This document shows, piece by piece, positions 1 to 8,204 of a stretch of DNA of 64,000 bases. Source of the DNA: Nocardia salmonicida NBRC 13393 (GTDB taxonomy: Bacteria; Actinomycetota; Actinomycetes; Mycobacteriales; Mycobacteriaceae); assembly GCF_001613085.1 (NCBI RefSeq), contig NZ_BDBR01000001.1:1-64000 (forward strand). The letters are read 5' to 3'. Position numbers and translations under genes: made by a program. The notes below the pieces were generated by a model. It ran no database searches, was not told where the DNA came from, and saw nothing but the letters and a program-made list of their open reading frames with translations. Positions within the stretch are counted from its first letter, which is position 1; the number at the start of each line of letters is the position of its first letter.

Positions 1-348
1 GGTGAAGGGCGGACTCACCTCGATGTGGCGGTCGGTGACGATCGAGGGCGAGATGATCGCCGCGATCGCGTCCTTCGGGATCTTGACTCCCGAGTCGATG
101 GTCATGTGGACCTCGACGTAGGTGCCCTTGGGCACGATCTTGTCGACCTTGCCCACCGCGAGGCCGAGGACCATGATCTCGTTGCCCTCGTACATGCCCG
201 CGATGTTCTCGAAGTCGGCGGTGATCTTGGTCGAGCGGCCGAGCCCGTCATGGGCGGTCAGCGCGGAACAGCTCAGCGTCATTGTCGCGGCGGCGGCCGC
301 CGCGACAATGCGAAACGGTCTCTTCACGGTGCTGTGTGCAAGCCCCAC
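1..348 (-). CDS. Mce-family protein (5' part; gene runs off the left edge)
   Basis: The first 116 codons of an Mce/MlaD-family protein, the cell-envelope substrate-binding component of Mce lipid/steroid importers. The N-terminus has a basic stretch, an Ala-rich hydrophobic segment and an LSCSA motif that resembles a lipobox. It is followed by the MlaD fold, with the family-typical VLGLAVGKVDKI and SPSIVTDRHIEVSP. GTG at 348 is chosen because AAGGA lies at a good distance upstream; an in-frame GTG at 327 is the alternative. The gene is first in a leftward unit whose promoter carries the same 38-bp element as the catabolic operon at 5-6 kb, so it may import that pathway's substrate. The Mce subclass (A-F) cannot be set from this fragment. 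Confidence 0.88.
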   Translation of the reverse strand, partial: MGLAHSTVKRPFRIVAAAAAATMTLSCSALTAHDGLGRSTKITADFENIAGMYEGNEIMVLGLAVGKVDKIVPKGTYVEVHMTIDSGVKIPKDAIAAIISPSIVTDRHIEVSPPFT

Positions 349-412
349 GGGGTGTTCCTTCCGGCCATTGAAGACACGTACACCACGACAGCCGCGTCCA
401 CGGATCACCAAA

Positions 413-450
413 CTGACGAAATAGTCACAGATGACTATTTGATCAGTCAA
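413..450 (-). promoter_or_regulatory. Promoter/operator of the Mce unit, shared element copy 1
   Basis: Read leftward, this 38-bp element begins TTGACTGA and ends TCGTCAG, with AGTCAT and GTGAC blocks between. It matches the element at 6450-6487 at 30 of 38 positions. Within it a perfect inverted repeat, AAATAGTCA-N4-TGACTATTT, covers 419-440, and a TGACT-N8-AGTCA dyad covers 432-449. TTGACT could be a -35 box, with TGACTAT 17 bp further as an extended -10. The Mce start codon lies 65 bp downstream. The natural candidate for the binding protein is the TetR regulator at 6568-7215. Confidence 0.75.
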
Positions 451-711
451 GGAGGCGGAGGAATTCTCACAACAGTGCGGGCTCTGGCTTGTGATGTCGG
501 CGGATCCCCGTAGGACTGGGATGATTTCGCTGTGGTGAACGCTGGCTAGCACTGACGCGCTGCTGCCTCGACCACGGCAGTGAAGGCATCGGCCGCTGTC
601 GTTGCTGCCCGGTCGGGTGCTGGCCCCGCTTCTCGATCGCGCGACCCGGCTCCAGACCCGGCGTACCGGTCGGCGGACACGAATCATCGGAATGTGGGTT
701 TGCTGAGTACT
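451..711. other. Intergenic stretch, no gene seen
   Basis: This lies between the Mce promoter and the end of the SDR operon. The short open frames here have no recognisable product, no good ribosome binding site and no family motif. Confidence 0.5.
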
Positions 712-745
712 CGACCCGAGCAGGGCGGGTATCCCGCTCGGGTCG
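712..745 (-). terminator. Hairpin terminator of the catabolic operon
   Basis: A perfect 10-bp stem, CGACCCGAGC / GCTCGGGTCG, encloses a 14-nt loop 33 bp beyond the SDR stop codon. There is no clear T-tract, as is common in high-GC actinobacteria. Confidence 0.6.
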
Positions 746-777
746 CGGCTGCGTGTGATCTGCCTTGGCGGCAACAA

Positions 778-1599
778 TTACGGCGCACGTCGGGTACGCG
801 CGGACCCGACGCCGTATGCCTTGGCCATGACGGCCTCGATTACGCTGCGCGGTAACAATCTACGGGCCAGGAACACAGCCGGTGCGTTGCTGCCGACGGC
901 ATAGAGCGGCAACGTCTGTTCGGCTTCGACAGCTTCGAGCACAGTGCGGGCGACCTCGTCCGCCGTTATTCCCTTGGCTTCCTTCGCATCGAGGACGGCG
1001 ATCGCCGAGGTGAACTGTTCGATGTAGGGGGAGTCGCTGCTGATGTATTTGGTGCGGCGTCCGGATATTCCGGTCGCGATGGAACCTGGTTCGACGGTGG
1101 TGATGTCGATTCCGTACGGTTTCAGTTCATACCGTGCGGCGGTTGCGAAGCCCTTGAGGGCTGCCTTGGTTGCGACATAGGACGATCGGTAGGCGAGGGG
1201 GAAGCTCGCGAGCATCGACCCGATGTTGACGATCCTGCCGCGACGCTGCTGTCGCATCCCCGGTAGCAGTAACTGAGTCAGTTCGATGGCACCGAAAACG
1301 TTGAGCTGGAACAACCTCTGCACGGCATCCATCGGTAGCTCTTCGAGCGGTCCGCATTGGCTCTCACCGGCGTTGTTCACCAAAACGTCGACGGCTAGGT
1401 CGTCGAGCGCGTCGATGAACCGGGCGATCGAGCCACGATCGGTGAGATCCAGGTCGCGGTAGTCGACGCCCGGCACGGGATCGGTCACGGTTGAACCGTC
1501 GCGGCTTGTCCCGAGCACGCGGTAGCCTCGAGCAACCAAGGCGGTGGCGACGGCCCGTCCTATTCCGGAGGACGCCCCGGTGACGATGGCTGTCTTCAT
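778..1599 (-). CDS. Short-chain dehydrogenase/reductase
   Basis: A classical SDR of 273 aa that would oxidise or reduce a hydroxyl/keto group with NAD(P)(H). The cofactor motif TGASSGIG is at residues 7-14, NNAG at 75-78, the catalytic Ser near 128 and Tyr141-x3-Lys145 (YVATK). The ATG at 1599 has an excellent AGGAGGT upstream and overlaps the P450 stop codon by 4 bp, so it is translationally coupled and is the last gene of the operon. The C-terminal extension past 230 is basic. The substrate is not evident from sequence; by context it is an intermediate or side chain of the compound handled by the P450 and dioxygenase. A longer open frame upstream is only an overlap with the P450 gene. Confidence 0.93.
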   Translation of the reverse strand: MKTAIVTGASSGIGRAVATALVARGYRVLGTSRDGSTVTDPVPGVDYRDLDLTDRGSIARFIDALDDLAVDVLVNNAGESQCGPLEELPMDAVQRLFQLNVFGAIELTQLLLPGMRQQRRGRIVNIGSMLASFPLAYRSSYVATKAALKGFATAARYELKPYGIDITTVEPGSIATGISGRRTKYISSDSPYIEQFTSAIAVLDAKEAKGITADEVARTVLEAVEAEQTLPLYAVGSNAPAVFLARRLLPRSVIEAVMAKAYGVGSARTRRAP

Positions 1600-2798
1600 G
1601 CCGACCTCCTGTCTGCTGGGACGAGCTCGAGCGGAAGACATTCCAGCCTGCGAATGATGTTGTTGACGGCCCACTTCGGTGTGCCGACCAGCTCGATGCG
1701 TTCGACACGATCGGCCAGTGCCCGCAGCATCGACGTGGTTTCGAGCCGTGCCAACGACCGACCCGCGCAGCCGTGCACACCCCAGCCGAAGCCGAGCTGG
1801 CGGGCCGCGTCGCGGGTGATGTCGAAGGACTCGGGCTGATCCCATTCGGCCGGGTCCCGGTTTGCGGAGGCGAAGAGCACCAGTACGCGGCTGCCACCCG
1901 GGATTTTCACCCCACCGATGTCGGCGTCGCGCGCGGCCGTGCGTGAGAACGCGCGCAAGGGCGGTTCGATCCGCACGACCTCGTTGACGGCTTGGGGTAT
2001 CAGGCCCGGATCCGATCGCACGGCCCGCCACTGCGTGGGGTTCTGTGAAAACAGGTAGAGCGCACTCGAGATCGCGCCGATGGTGGTGTCCAGCGACGGG
2101 GCCAGGTAGTCGATCATGAGCGCCGGGCACGATTTCTTGTCGATCCTGCCCTCGTCGGCGGCGCGGAAGACGTCGCTGCCCATGCTGCCGTCGAGAACCG
2201 ATCGATCGCGTGCGACGCGGCGGGCGAAGGCCAGCATCTCCGAGGCCGCCTTCGCCGCGCCGATGGAGTGCCGGTTGATCGGACCCATCGAGTCGAACGT
2301 CGCACCGGCCCAGCGCAGCAGTTCCGCGCGCCCGTCGTGCGGCCAGCCGATAAGATCCGGGACCACCGAAAGTGGTAGCGCGGTCGCGAGATCGTCGACC
2401 CCGTCGATGCGGTTGTTCGCCAACGCCTTGTCCACGACGCTTTCGGCGAAGCGCTCGATGCTGTCTGTCACTTCCCGGAGTGCCTTGGGCGTCAGCCGGT
2501 GTGCGAGAACGGACCGTTTGGTGGCGTGTTCTTCTGCGTCGCTGTTGAGGGTGGTGCCCCGGCCGAGGCGGTTGGCGACGGGGTTCAGCGACACCCCGCA
2601 GCCCGAGATGAAGGTCGCGTCGTCCCGGAGGACGGCCTTGCACTCGGCGTATCGGGAAATCGCGAAGATGCGCTGGCGCGGTAGCCACACCACCGGGCCG
2701 GCCGCGCGCAGTGCCGCATAGTGCGGGTACGGATCGAGGATCGCCTCGGTACTGAAGAGATTCTCGCGATATCGCGGGATGGAAATGTCAACCGCCAT
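1596..2798 (-). CDS. Cytochrome P450
   Basis: A soluble bacterial P450 of 400 aa. The haem-binding loop FGWGVHGCAG puts the thiolate ligand near Cys344. The K-helix ExxR is EVVR. The I-helix reads DYLAPSLDTTIGA, where the usual A-G-x-D/E-T is relaxed to A-P-S-L-D-T-T. No ferredoxin or reductase is encoded beside it. Its start overlaps the 3' end of the flavin monooxygenase by 11 bp and its end overlaps the SDR start, so it is made from the same mRNA. It probably hydroxylates the substrate or an early intermediate. Actinobacterial estrogen degradation is known to pair a P450 (AedA) with an extradiol dioxygenase (AedB), but equivalence here is only a hypothesis. Confidence 0.93.
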   Translation of the reverse strand: MAVDISIPRYRENLFSTEAILDPYPHYAALRAAGPVVWLPRQRIFAISRYAECKAVLRDDATFISGCGVSLNPVANRLGRGTTLNSDAEEHATKRSVLAHRLTPKALREVTDSIERFAESVVDKALANNRIDGVDDLATALPLSVVPDLIGWPHDGRAELLRWAGATFDSMGPINRHSIGAAKAASEMLAFARRVARDRSVLDGSMGSDVFRAADEGRIDKKSCPALMIDYLAPSLDTTIGAISSALYLFSQNPTQWRAVRSDPGLIPQAVNEVVRIEPPLRAFSRTAARDADIGGVKIPGGSRVLVLFASANRDPAEWDQPESFDITRDAARQLGFGWGVHGCAGRSLARLETTSMLRALADRVERIELVGTPKWAVNNIIRRLECLPLELVPADRRSA

Positions 2799-4356
2799 GG
2801 GAACTCCTGTGCGTGGAGGTAGAGGACAGAGCGGGGCAGCTCGGTACGCGAGTGTGTAGGGAGGGGACCGATCGGGAGGTCGCCAGCACGGTTTTGTCCG
2901 GTCGCACGATCGCAGCCGTCGCGCGTCCGCGGCGCAGCCATTCGCCGAGCTCGGAGGACGCCGGTACCGTCAGGATCGCGGCGCCGCGTCGGTCGAGTTC
3001 GGTCCGCTGTTCGCGGGTGAGCGGGGTGGTCGCGAGGAAGAGGAAGCGTCCGGCGGCGATCTCGTCGACCCGCGTGCTGCCGTCGACGACGCAGTTCGGA
3101 CACAGCGAGCCGGCCAGGTCGCGCGGCTGAATCGCTTGTCGCGTAACGAATATCGACCGGGACAGGCGCGGTGTGGCGCTGTCGGTGACCTTGGATCTGA
3201 GGAGGGGAATGTGGCCGAGGAGCGGCACCACCCGCTTGCGGATCACCTGACCCGCCGCCGCCCCACTCGTCATCGCCCGTCCGACGGCGACGGCCAGGCC
3301 GATCATTGACGCGACGTGCGGATCACGTTCGGATTGATAGGTGTCGAGTGCGTCGTCGGGTAGTTCCGATCTCGAGAAGGCGACCAGTTTCCAGATCAAG
3401 TTATGGGCGTCACGCAGGCCCGCCCCCATGCCCTGCCCGATGAACGGCGGAGTGAGATGCGCGGCGTCACCGAGCAGAAAGACCCTGCGGTCACGCCATC
3501 GGTCGACTACTTGGGCGCGGAAGGTGTACTCGGTGGACCGGATCAGCGTCAGCTCAGGATCGCTCACCTCGCGCAGCCAGGGGGACACGAGCGGCTCGAT
3601 GGTGTCGAGCGTGGCGTACTGGTCCGCGGTTTCGTCGTCGCGGAGCTTGAACTCCCAGCGGTAGCGTGACGCGCCGATGCGCATGTACGTCGCGGCGCGT
3701 TCGGGATCGCACACCTGGTGGACGCCCTCCCACTGCCCGAGATCGGTATCGGTGGCGATGTCGACCACCAGCCACCGCTGTTCGAAACCCAGGTCGCGCA
3801 TCCGCGAACCGATCGACGCGCGCACGACGCTGTTGGCGCCATCGCAGCCGAGGACGAATTCCGCTGTGACAGCTCGTCGTTCGCCTGTCTCGGCATCGCG
3901 GTATCTCACGCGAGCGCGATCACGCAGGTTCGCCACCTCGAGTACTTCGCATCCACCCCGTATCCGCACGCCCTCGGTCGCGGCCACCCTGGACCGCAGC
4001 ACGCGCTCGAGATCTGGCTGGTCGAACATGTTGGCCTGCGGGAACCCGTGCGGCATCCGGTCGGGGTCGCGGTCGAATTCCGCGAGCGTGGTGATGGCGG
4101 AGTCGACCAGCCGAAGGCCGCGGCCGGGGCGGGAGATTCCCGCGAACTCCTCGCCGAGTCCGAGGTCGGCCAGTACGCGGTACACCTCGTCGTCGAGATG
4201 CACCGCTCGCGGCTGCGGGTACACCTCGTCCCAGCGATCGACTATCAGGCACTCGATGCCGTACCGCGCCAGCAGTAGCGCGGCTGTCATGCCGGTCGGG
4301 CCCGCGCCGACGATCACGACCGGGTAGTGCTCGACCAGGCCTCGATCAGTGTCCAT
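2788..4356 (-). CDS. FAD-dependent aromatic-ring monooxygenase (MhpA-like)
   Basis: A class A flavoprotein hydroxylase of 522 aa that converts a phenol to a catechol with NAD(P)H and O2. The FAD-binding GAGPTG is at residues 17-22, the DG motif at GCDGANSVVR, and the GD motif LLGDAAHLTPPFIGQGMGAG at about 295-315. The length and a C-terminal thioredoxin-like domain (LCPNC at its start) place it with the 3-(3-hydroxyphenyl)propionate hydroxylase / polyketide hydroxylase group. The gene overlaps FAH upstream by 11 bp (4346-4356) and the P450 downstream. It would supply the catechol cleaved by the extradiol dioxygenase of the same operon. The true substrate is unknown. Confidence 0.9.
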   Translation of the reverse strand: MDTDRGLVEHYPVVIVGAGPTGMTAALLLARYGIECLIVDRWDEVYPQPRAVHLDDEVYRVLADLGLGEEFAGISRPGRGLRLVDSAITTLAEFDRDPDRMPHGFPQANMFDQPDLERVLRSRVAATEGVRIRGGCEVLEVANLRDRARVRYRDAETGERRAVTAEFVLGCDGANSVVRASIGSRMRDLGFEQRWLVVDIATDTDLGQWEGVHQVCDPERAATYMRIGASRYRWEFKLRDDETADQYATLDTIEPLVSPWLREVSDPELTLIRSTEYTFRAQVVDRWRDRRVFLLGDAAHLTPPFIGQGMGAGLRDAHNLIWKLVAFSRSELPDDALDTYQSERDPHVASMIGLAVAVGRAMTSGAAAGQVIRKRVVPLLGHIPLLRSKVTDSATPRLSRSIFVTRQAIQPRDLAGSLCPNCVVDGSTRVDEIAAGRFLFLATTPLTREQRTELDRRGAAILTVPASSELGEWLRRGRATAAIVRPDKTVLATSRSVPSLHTRVPSCPALSSTSTHRSSHGG

Positions 4357-5284
4357 GCCGCACCGTCGTGCGCTGAATGCCGAGGTCGAGCGCGCCGTCC
4401 GGGGTCGAGACGGTCAGCTCCACAACGTCGCCGTCTTGCAGGTAGCGCGGATTCGACGCCTGCTTGTTGAAGAAGATCTTCCACTTGAGCGCGGGCGGTA
4501 CCAGCGACCCGAGGATCTCGATCGGCTTGGCGGGAGCCTTCAGGGCTGTTCCGCCGGGGGTGCCTGTCAGCAGTAGGTCACCCGCGTCCATGCGCTGGAA
4601 TCGGGTGAGGGCGCGCAGGGTTTCGAGCGGACTGTAGATCATCTCTGCCGCCGTGCTGTGCTGGCGCACTTCGCCATTGACACGCAGCGTCAGGCAGAGG
4701 TCGTGGAATCTGTCGAATTCACCCGCCTCGAGCAGCAGCAACACCGGGCCGACCGGTGTGAATGTCGGATACGACTTGCCCTCGTAGAACTGGGTTCTGG
4801 GCAGCTGGACGTCGCGGGCGGACACATCGTCGGTGATGACCAACCCCGTGATGAAGTCGCCGATGTTCGAGCTGTCGAGTTCGGTGCCGACGGGCAGCGT
4901 CGCGCCGAAAACGAGCCCGATCTCGATTTCGTAGTCCAGCAACCGCACGTGCGCCGGTTTGACGATGTCGTCCTCGGGACCACTGATGGACCCGGACGAC
5001 TTGCGGAAGAACGTCAGCGGCACGGTCGCCGGGTTCATCCCTGAATCCTTCACGTGCGACACGTAATTGGTCATCTGCGCGACGACCCGACATGGCGTGG
5101 TCACGGGGGAGATCAGCGCCAAGTTCTCCACCGGCATGGTGTCGCTGCCCCTGCGCGCTGCTTCGATCGCGGCTCGGTGGACCAGGAGCTCGCCCGTGGT
5201 CGTGGCGTCGGTGTCGATTCGGACAGCGCCGTCCGGGGTCAGCACCCACCACGCGTCGGTGGTACGCAGCACGGAAATGCTCAT
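4346..5284 (-). CDS. Fumarylacetoacetate hydrolase family protein
   Basis: A 312-aa FAH-fold enzyme that would cleave or hydrate a C-C bond of a ring-fission product with a divalent metal. DYEIEIGLVFG supplies two of the acidic metal ligands, and ITDDVSARDVQ and GDLLLTGTPGG are family signatures. The N-terminal 60 residues form the small lid domain usual in this family. The start at 5284 overlaps the dioxygenase stop (ATGA). In meta-cleavage pathways such enzymes act after ring opening, which fits its place directly behind the dioxygenase. A longer open frame reading into the dioxygenase gene is not the real N-terminus. Confidence 0.9.
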   Translation of the reverse strand: MSISVLRTTDAWWVLTPDGAVRIDTDATTTGELLVHRAAIEAARRGSDTMPVENLALISPVTTPCRVVAQMTNYVSHVKDSGMNPATVPLTFFRKSSGSISGPEDDIVKPAHVRLLDYEIEIGLVFGATLPVGTELDSSNIGDFITGLVITDDVSARDVQLPRTQFYEGKSYPTFTPVGPVLLLLEAGEFDRFHDLCLTLRVNGEVRQHSTAAEMIYSPLETLRALTRFQRMDAGDLLLTGTPGGTALKAPAKPIEILGSLVPPALKWKIFFNKQASNPRYLQDGDVVELTVSTPDGALDLGIQRTTVRHGH

Positions 5285-6417
5285 GAGTTGGCTACTTTCA
5301 GCAGGCCCCGCAAGCGCTGGGCGTCGAATTCGTTGTCTCGGTGCAGCGAAGAGAAGATGGACCGGAGTTCCCGCAGCGATTGGCGGCCCGGTGCTGTGCC
5401 GAGGAAGTCCTTGGTCGCAGGCGGGCCCCACTGCGCCAGGCCCGAGGCCGTCATCGGCGCCCAGCCGGGTTCCAGCGAGCTGTCGAACAGGTCGCCGTCG
5501 CTGAAGTGCTCGACCAGGAAACCGTCGGGATCGCGCCAGTAGTCGAAGATCTGACTGCCCTGGATATGCCGTCCGATACCCCAGGATCGGCGATACCCGC
5601 GTTCGGCGAGGAACTCGCCACCGGCCGCGAGCGCGTCGAGGTCGCACACCTGATACGCCGAATGCACGTATCGATCCGAAGGGCCCAGTGTCATGGCGAG
5701 GGTGTGATGGTCGGTGGGCGTGCTCCCGCGATCGCAGCGGATGAAGGCCATCACCGGCCCGCGTTCGCGCTGCCCGTCGTAGTACAGGAAGTCGCTGACG
5801 CTGAGTCCGAGATGCTCCAGATACCAGTTCAGGTTCTCCAGGTAGCGGGTGCGCGCGAGGACGACATGGCCGAGCCGCTCGACCCCGGCAGGCACCCGCG
5901 GTGGCCGCTGCGTCGCATTGATCCGGGCGGCGGACTCACCGACGTTGAACAGATGGGCACGCTGGCCCGGCAGCTGCGGCAGCGGGTGTGCGCCGGCCAC
6001 CACGCGCACGGTCTGGCCGCCCGGATCGTGCAAGGTGACGCCGATGCCGCCGATACTCTCGGGCAGTCGCTCCACGCGATGACCCGTTACCTCGGCGAGC
6101 CTGAGCACATCGGACTCCTCGCCGGCCAGGAACGCCGCGCCGACGAAGCGGGTGCGAGCACCCTTGCGGATGATCACGCACGCCGTACCCGCCTGCGTGC
6201 CGCGCAGGTGGATCTCCTCCGAGGTGCGGTAGGCGACAGAGAACCCGAAGGCCAGCGCGAAAGCCTCGGCCTTCAGCAGATCGGGCTTGCGGAACTCGAG
6301 CCAGGCGAGGTCGGCAACCTTGATGATCGGATTGCTGATACGGCCGGGGTGCTCGCCCGGCAGTGCACCCTGATCGACGTGCAGGTCGCGATGTGCGTCG
6401 CTGCGGACCTCCGACAT
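5281..6417 (-). CDS. Extradiol ring-cleavage dioxygenase (VOC, BphC-like)
   Basis: A 378-aa two-domain vicinal-oxygen-chelate protein of the type I extradiol dioxygenase kind. Three expected Fe(II) ligands are visible: His in GHVVLART, His in TDHHTLAMT and Glu in DGFLVEHFSDGD. It is longer than the usual roughly 300 aa, with about 25 extra residues at the N-terminus and a 60-residue C-terminal tail. The start at 6417 is chosen for the strong GGAGGAG behind it; an ATG 16 codons upstream lacks this. It is first in a five-gene operon, 33 bp below the shared 38-bp promoter element. It would open the catechol made by the flavin monooxygenase or the P450. Confidence 0.9.
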   Translation of the reverse strand: MSEVRSDAHRDLHVDQGALPGEHPGRISNPIIKVADLAWLEFRKPDLLKAEAFALAFGFSVAYRTSEEIHLRGTQAGTACVIIRKGARTRFVGAAFLAGEESDVLRLAEVTGHRVERLPESIGGIGVTLHDPGGQTVRVVAGAHPLPQLPGQRAHLFNVGESAARINATQRPPRVPAGVERLGHVVLARTRYLENLNWYLEHLGLSVSDFLYYDGQRERGPVMAFIRCDRGSTPTDHHTLAMTLGPSDRYVHSAYQVCDLDALAAGGEFLAERGYRRSWGIGRHIQGSQIFDYWRDPDGFLVEHFSDGDLFDSSLEPGWAPMTASGLAQWGPPATKDFLGTAPGRQSLRELRSIFSSLHRDNEFDAQRLRGLLKVANS

Positions 6418-6449
6418 CTCTCGACTCCTCCTCCATGCGCGGCGATTTG

Positions 6450-6487
6450 CTGACGATATCGTCACCTATGACTGTATAGTCAGTCAA
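6450..6487 (-). promoter_or_regulatory. Promoter/operator of the catabolic operon, shared element copy 2
   Basis: This is the partner of 413-450 (30/38 identical, same orientation). It holds the dyad TGACT-N8-AGTCA (6469-6486) and a second dyad TGACT-N4-AGTCA (6469-6482). On the leftward strand TTGACT and TGACGAT are 17 bp apart, as in copy 1. It lies between the divergent dioxygenase and TetR genes, so one bound repressor could control both. Confidence 0.78.
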
Positions 6488-6567
6488 GGGTTCTGAGGGA
6501 GTCGTCAGATTTGAAGGCGATTAAGATCGCGGCAGCTGAAACCACTGCCAGAAGGTGACCAACGAAG

Positions 6568-7215
6568 ATGTCCGCCACAGCGAACAGGCTCGAACGCCGC
6601 AAGGCTCTCACCCGCTCGGCGCTGATCGCCGCCGGGCAACGCTTCATCGCCGAGGGCAGGCTCAACGCGCCCATCCTCGAGATAACGCAGGCCGCGGACG
6701 TGGGAATGGGCTCGTTCTACAACCACTTCGACAGCAAGGAAGAACTGTTCGTCGCGGCGGTCGACAGCGCGTTGGAGTCGCTGGGCGACTACCTCGACTC
6801 ACTCACGACCGACCTCGCCGATCCGGCGGAGATCTTCGCCCAGTCCTTCCGGATTGTCGGCCGGCTGTTTCGGCTACAGCCTGATCTCAGCCGGGTCCTG
6901 ATCAACTCCGGCGCCTCGCTGATCGAATCCGAGCACGGCCTGGCACCTCGCGCCGCACGAGACATCGCCGCCGCGACACAGGCGGGACGCTTCGTGGTCG
7001 ACGACACCGATCTGGCGATGGCGCTGGTGACCGGATCACTGCTCGGTCTCGGACGCCTGCTGCTACAGCAACCCGATCGCGATTGTGCCGTGACCGTGGA
7101 CGAAATGACCGTGGGAATACTTGTCGCACTTGGTCTCTCGCGTAACGATGCCCAGGAATTGTGCAGTAGACCAGTGCCGTTGGATGCCGAGACCGCGACC
7201 GACGCTCCGAGGTGA
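6568..7215 (+). CDS. TetR-family transcriptional regulator
   Basis: A 215-aa regulator. The N-terminal HTH (residues about 12-58) includes ITQAADVGMGSFYNHFDSKE, the classic TetR recognition-helix region. The C-terminal ligand domain is all-helical and hydrophobic. It is transcribed away from the dioxygenase operon across a 150-bp gap that holds the 6450-6487 element, the usual arrangement for a repressor that senses the pathway substrate. The same element in front of the Mce gene extends its probable regulon. Direct binding is inferred. Confidence 0.92.
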   Translation: MSATANRLERRKALTRSALIAAGQRFIAEGRLNAPILEITQAADVGMGSFYNHFDSKEELFVAAVDSALESLGDYLDSLTTDLADPAEIFAQSFRIVGRLFRLQPDLSRVLINSGASLIESEHGLAPRAARDIAAATQAGRFVVDDTDLAMALVTGSLLGLGRLLLQQPDRDCAVTVDEMTVGILVALGLSRNDAQELCSRPVPLDAETATDAPR

Positions 7216-7498
7216 AGGACCTGGCGGCGATTATCGAGACTGCCCTGGGCATAGGTGGCGAGGCAGCGCCAGAGAGGATGGAGTTTACCGTTTCCCCAAA
7301 GGTGTATGGGCTCAGCTGTTCTCGCAACAGAACGTGATGCTGACGATCATGAAGGACGCCGCCCGGGAAGGCCTCGACGCGATCGGAGACGGCACCTCCA
7401 CCGCCGCGCGGCTACACGAAATGCAGGACTTCTATGGGTACATGGAACAGGAGATGCCCGCCCTGATCGAACGCAGGCGCGAGCGAGTCGACAGCTGA
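7212..7498 (+). pseudogene. Coding-like stretch, apparently frameshifted
   Basis: A GTG at 7212, overlapping the TetR end, opens a 41-codon frame (VKDLAAIIETALGIGG...). Another frame then reads coding-like from about 7290 to 7498 (FSQQNVMLTIMKDAAREG, ending in an acidic and basic helix). The two halves look like one helical protein broken by a frameshift near 7290. No family was recognised. It could equally be an intact C-terminal ORF using a start at about 7337. Confidence 0.35.
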
Positions 7499-7515
7499 CC
7501 CGGGAAGGTCACACG

Positions 7516-8016
7516 ATGCAGATAGTGAAGCGCCCTGCGCCGCCCACCGGCGTTCGCCGACTGATGTTCCGGGCCCCCATCCACCTCTACCGGCTACGGC
7601 TGGGCTGGTTGTTCGGGGGCAGGCTGCTCCTGCTCGACCACACCGGACGGGTGTCGGGGAAGCCGCGCCAGGCGGTCATCGAAGTCGTCGAACACGACAG
7701 CGCCGATGGCAGTTTCGTCGTCTGCTCCGGGTTCGGCCCCAAAGCCGCGTGGTACCAGAACATCCTCGCGACACCGGACACCAGTATTCGAGTCGGCCTG
7801 CACACCATCCAGGTGACCGCGGTGCCGCTCGATACGAACGAAGGCGGTGAGTTCATGGCCCGCTACGCGCCCCGTCACCCGCGAGCGGCACGAAAACTGG
7901 TGCGGTTCATGGGCTTCGTTGTCGACGGCACACCGGAGGACTATCGCGAGGTCGGCCGTCAGCTGCCCTTCGTGCGTTTGTGCCCACGTGCGAACGGTGC
8001 CCAGGAACGGTCATGA
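7516..8016 (+). CDS. Deazaflavin (F420)-dependent nitroreductase-family protein
   Basis: A 166-aa member of the Ddn/DUF385 family of split-barrel F420- or flavin-binding enzymes. Diagnostic features are LLLLDHTGRVSGKPRQAV (residues about 36-53), the GPKAAWYQNILATPD block that contacts the cofactor, and the late PRAARKLVRFMGF. GGGAAGG precedes the ATG at 7516. Length matches the family. Its 3' end overlaps the next short ORF by 4 bp. Such proteins reduce diverse substrates, including quinones; no specific substrate can be named. Confidence 0.9.
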   Translation: MQIVKRPAPPTGVRRLMFRAPIHLYRLRLGWLFGGRLLLLDHTGRVSGKPRQAVIEVVEHDSADGSFVVCSGFGPKAAWYQNILATPDTSIRVGLHTIQVTAVPLDTNEGGEFMARYAPRHPRAARKLVRFMGFVVDGTPEDYREVGRQLPFVRLCPRANGAQERS

Positions 8017-8204
8017 ATCGCTCGCAGTATCTGCGTCATCGGATGTTCGCCCGGCACGCCCACCCCGTCAGTGCCTGGACCAGACTGGTCACCACGCCGC
8101 TGGTTGTCGCGCCGTTCTGGACCCGCCGGGCGGACGTAACCGCTGGAGTTCTGGTCTGGTTCGCGATCAACCCGATCATCACCCCAGAGCCTGTCGATCG
8201 GTGA
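8013..8204 (+). pseudogene. Truncated DUF6653-like small membrane protein
   Basis: A 63-aa frame starting with an ATGA overlap on the Ddn gene. ARHAHPVSAWTRLVTTPL and VWFAINPIITPEP resemble the first two thirds of DUF6653-type proteins (about 140-150 aa), which continue past this point. Here the frame stops right after the second hydrophobic segment, and the next bases hold a GNAT remnant on the other strand. The 3' end therefore seems to have been lost by a rearrangement near 8204. Confidence 0.5.

Noticed and set aside
25..513. Rightward 162-codon frame at the left edge
   Set aside because: It is antisense to the Mce gene and its promoter, has very high Asp/Arg content and no family motif; the Mce protein on the other strand is clear.
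580..855. 91-codon rightward frame before the SDR
   Set aside because: Low-complexity, overlaps a terminator hairpin and the SDR 3' end, no ribosome binding site or motif.
2116..2721. 201-codon rightward frame inside the P450 gene
   Set aside because: Shadow of the P450 coding strand caused by GC-rich codons; no homology features.
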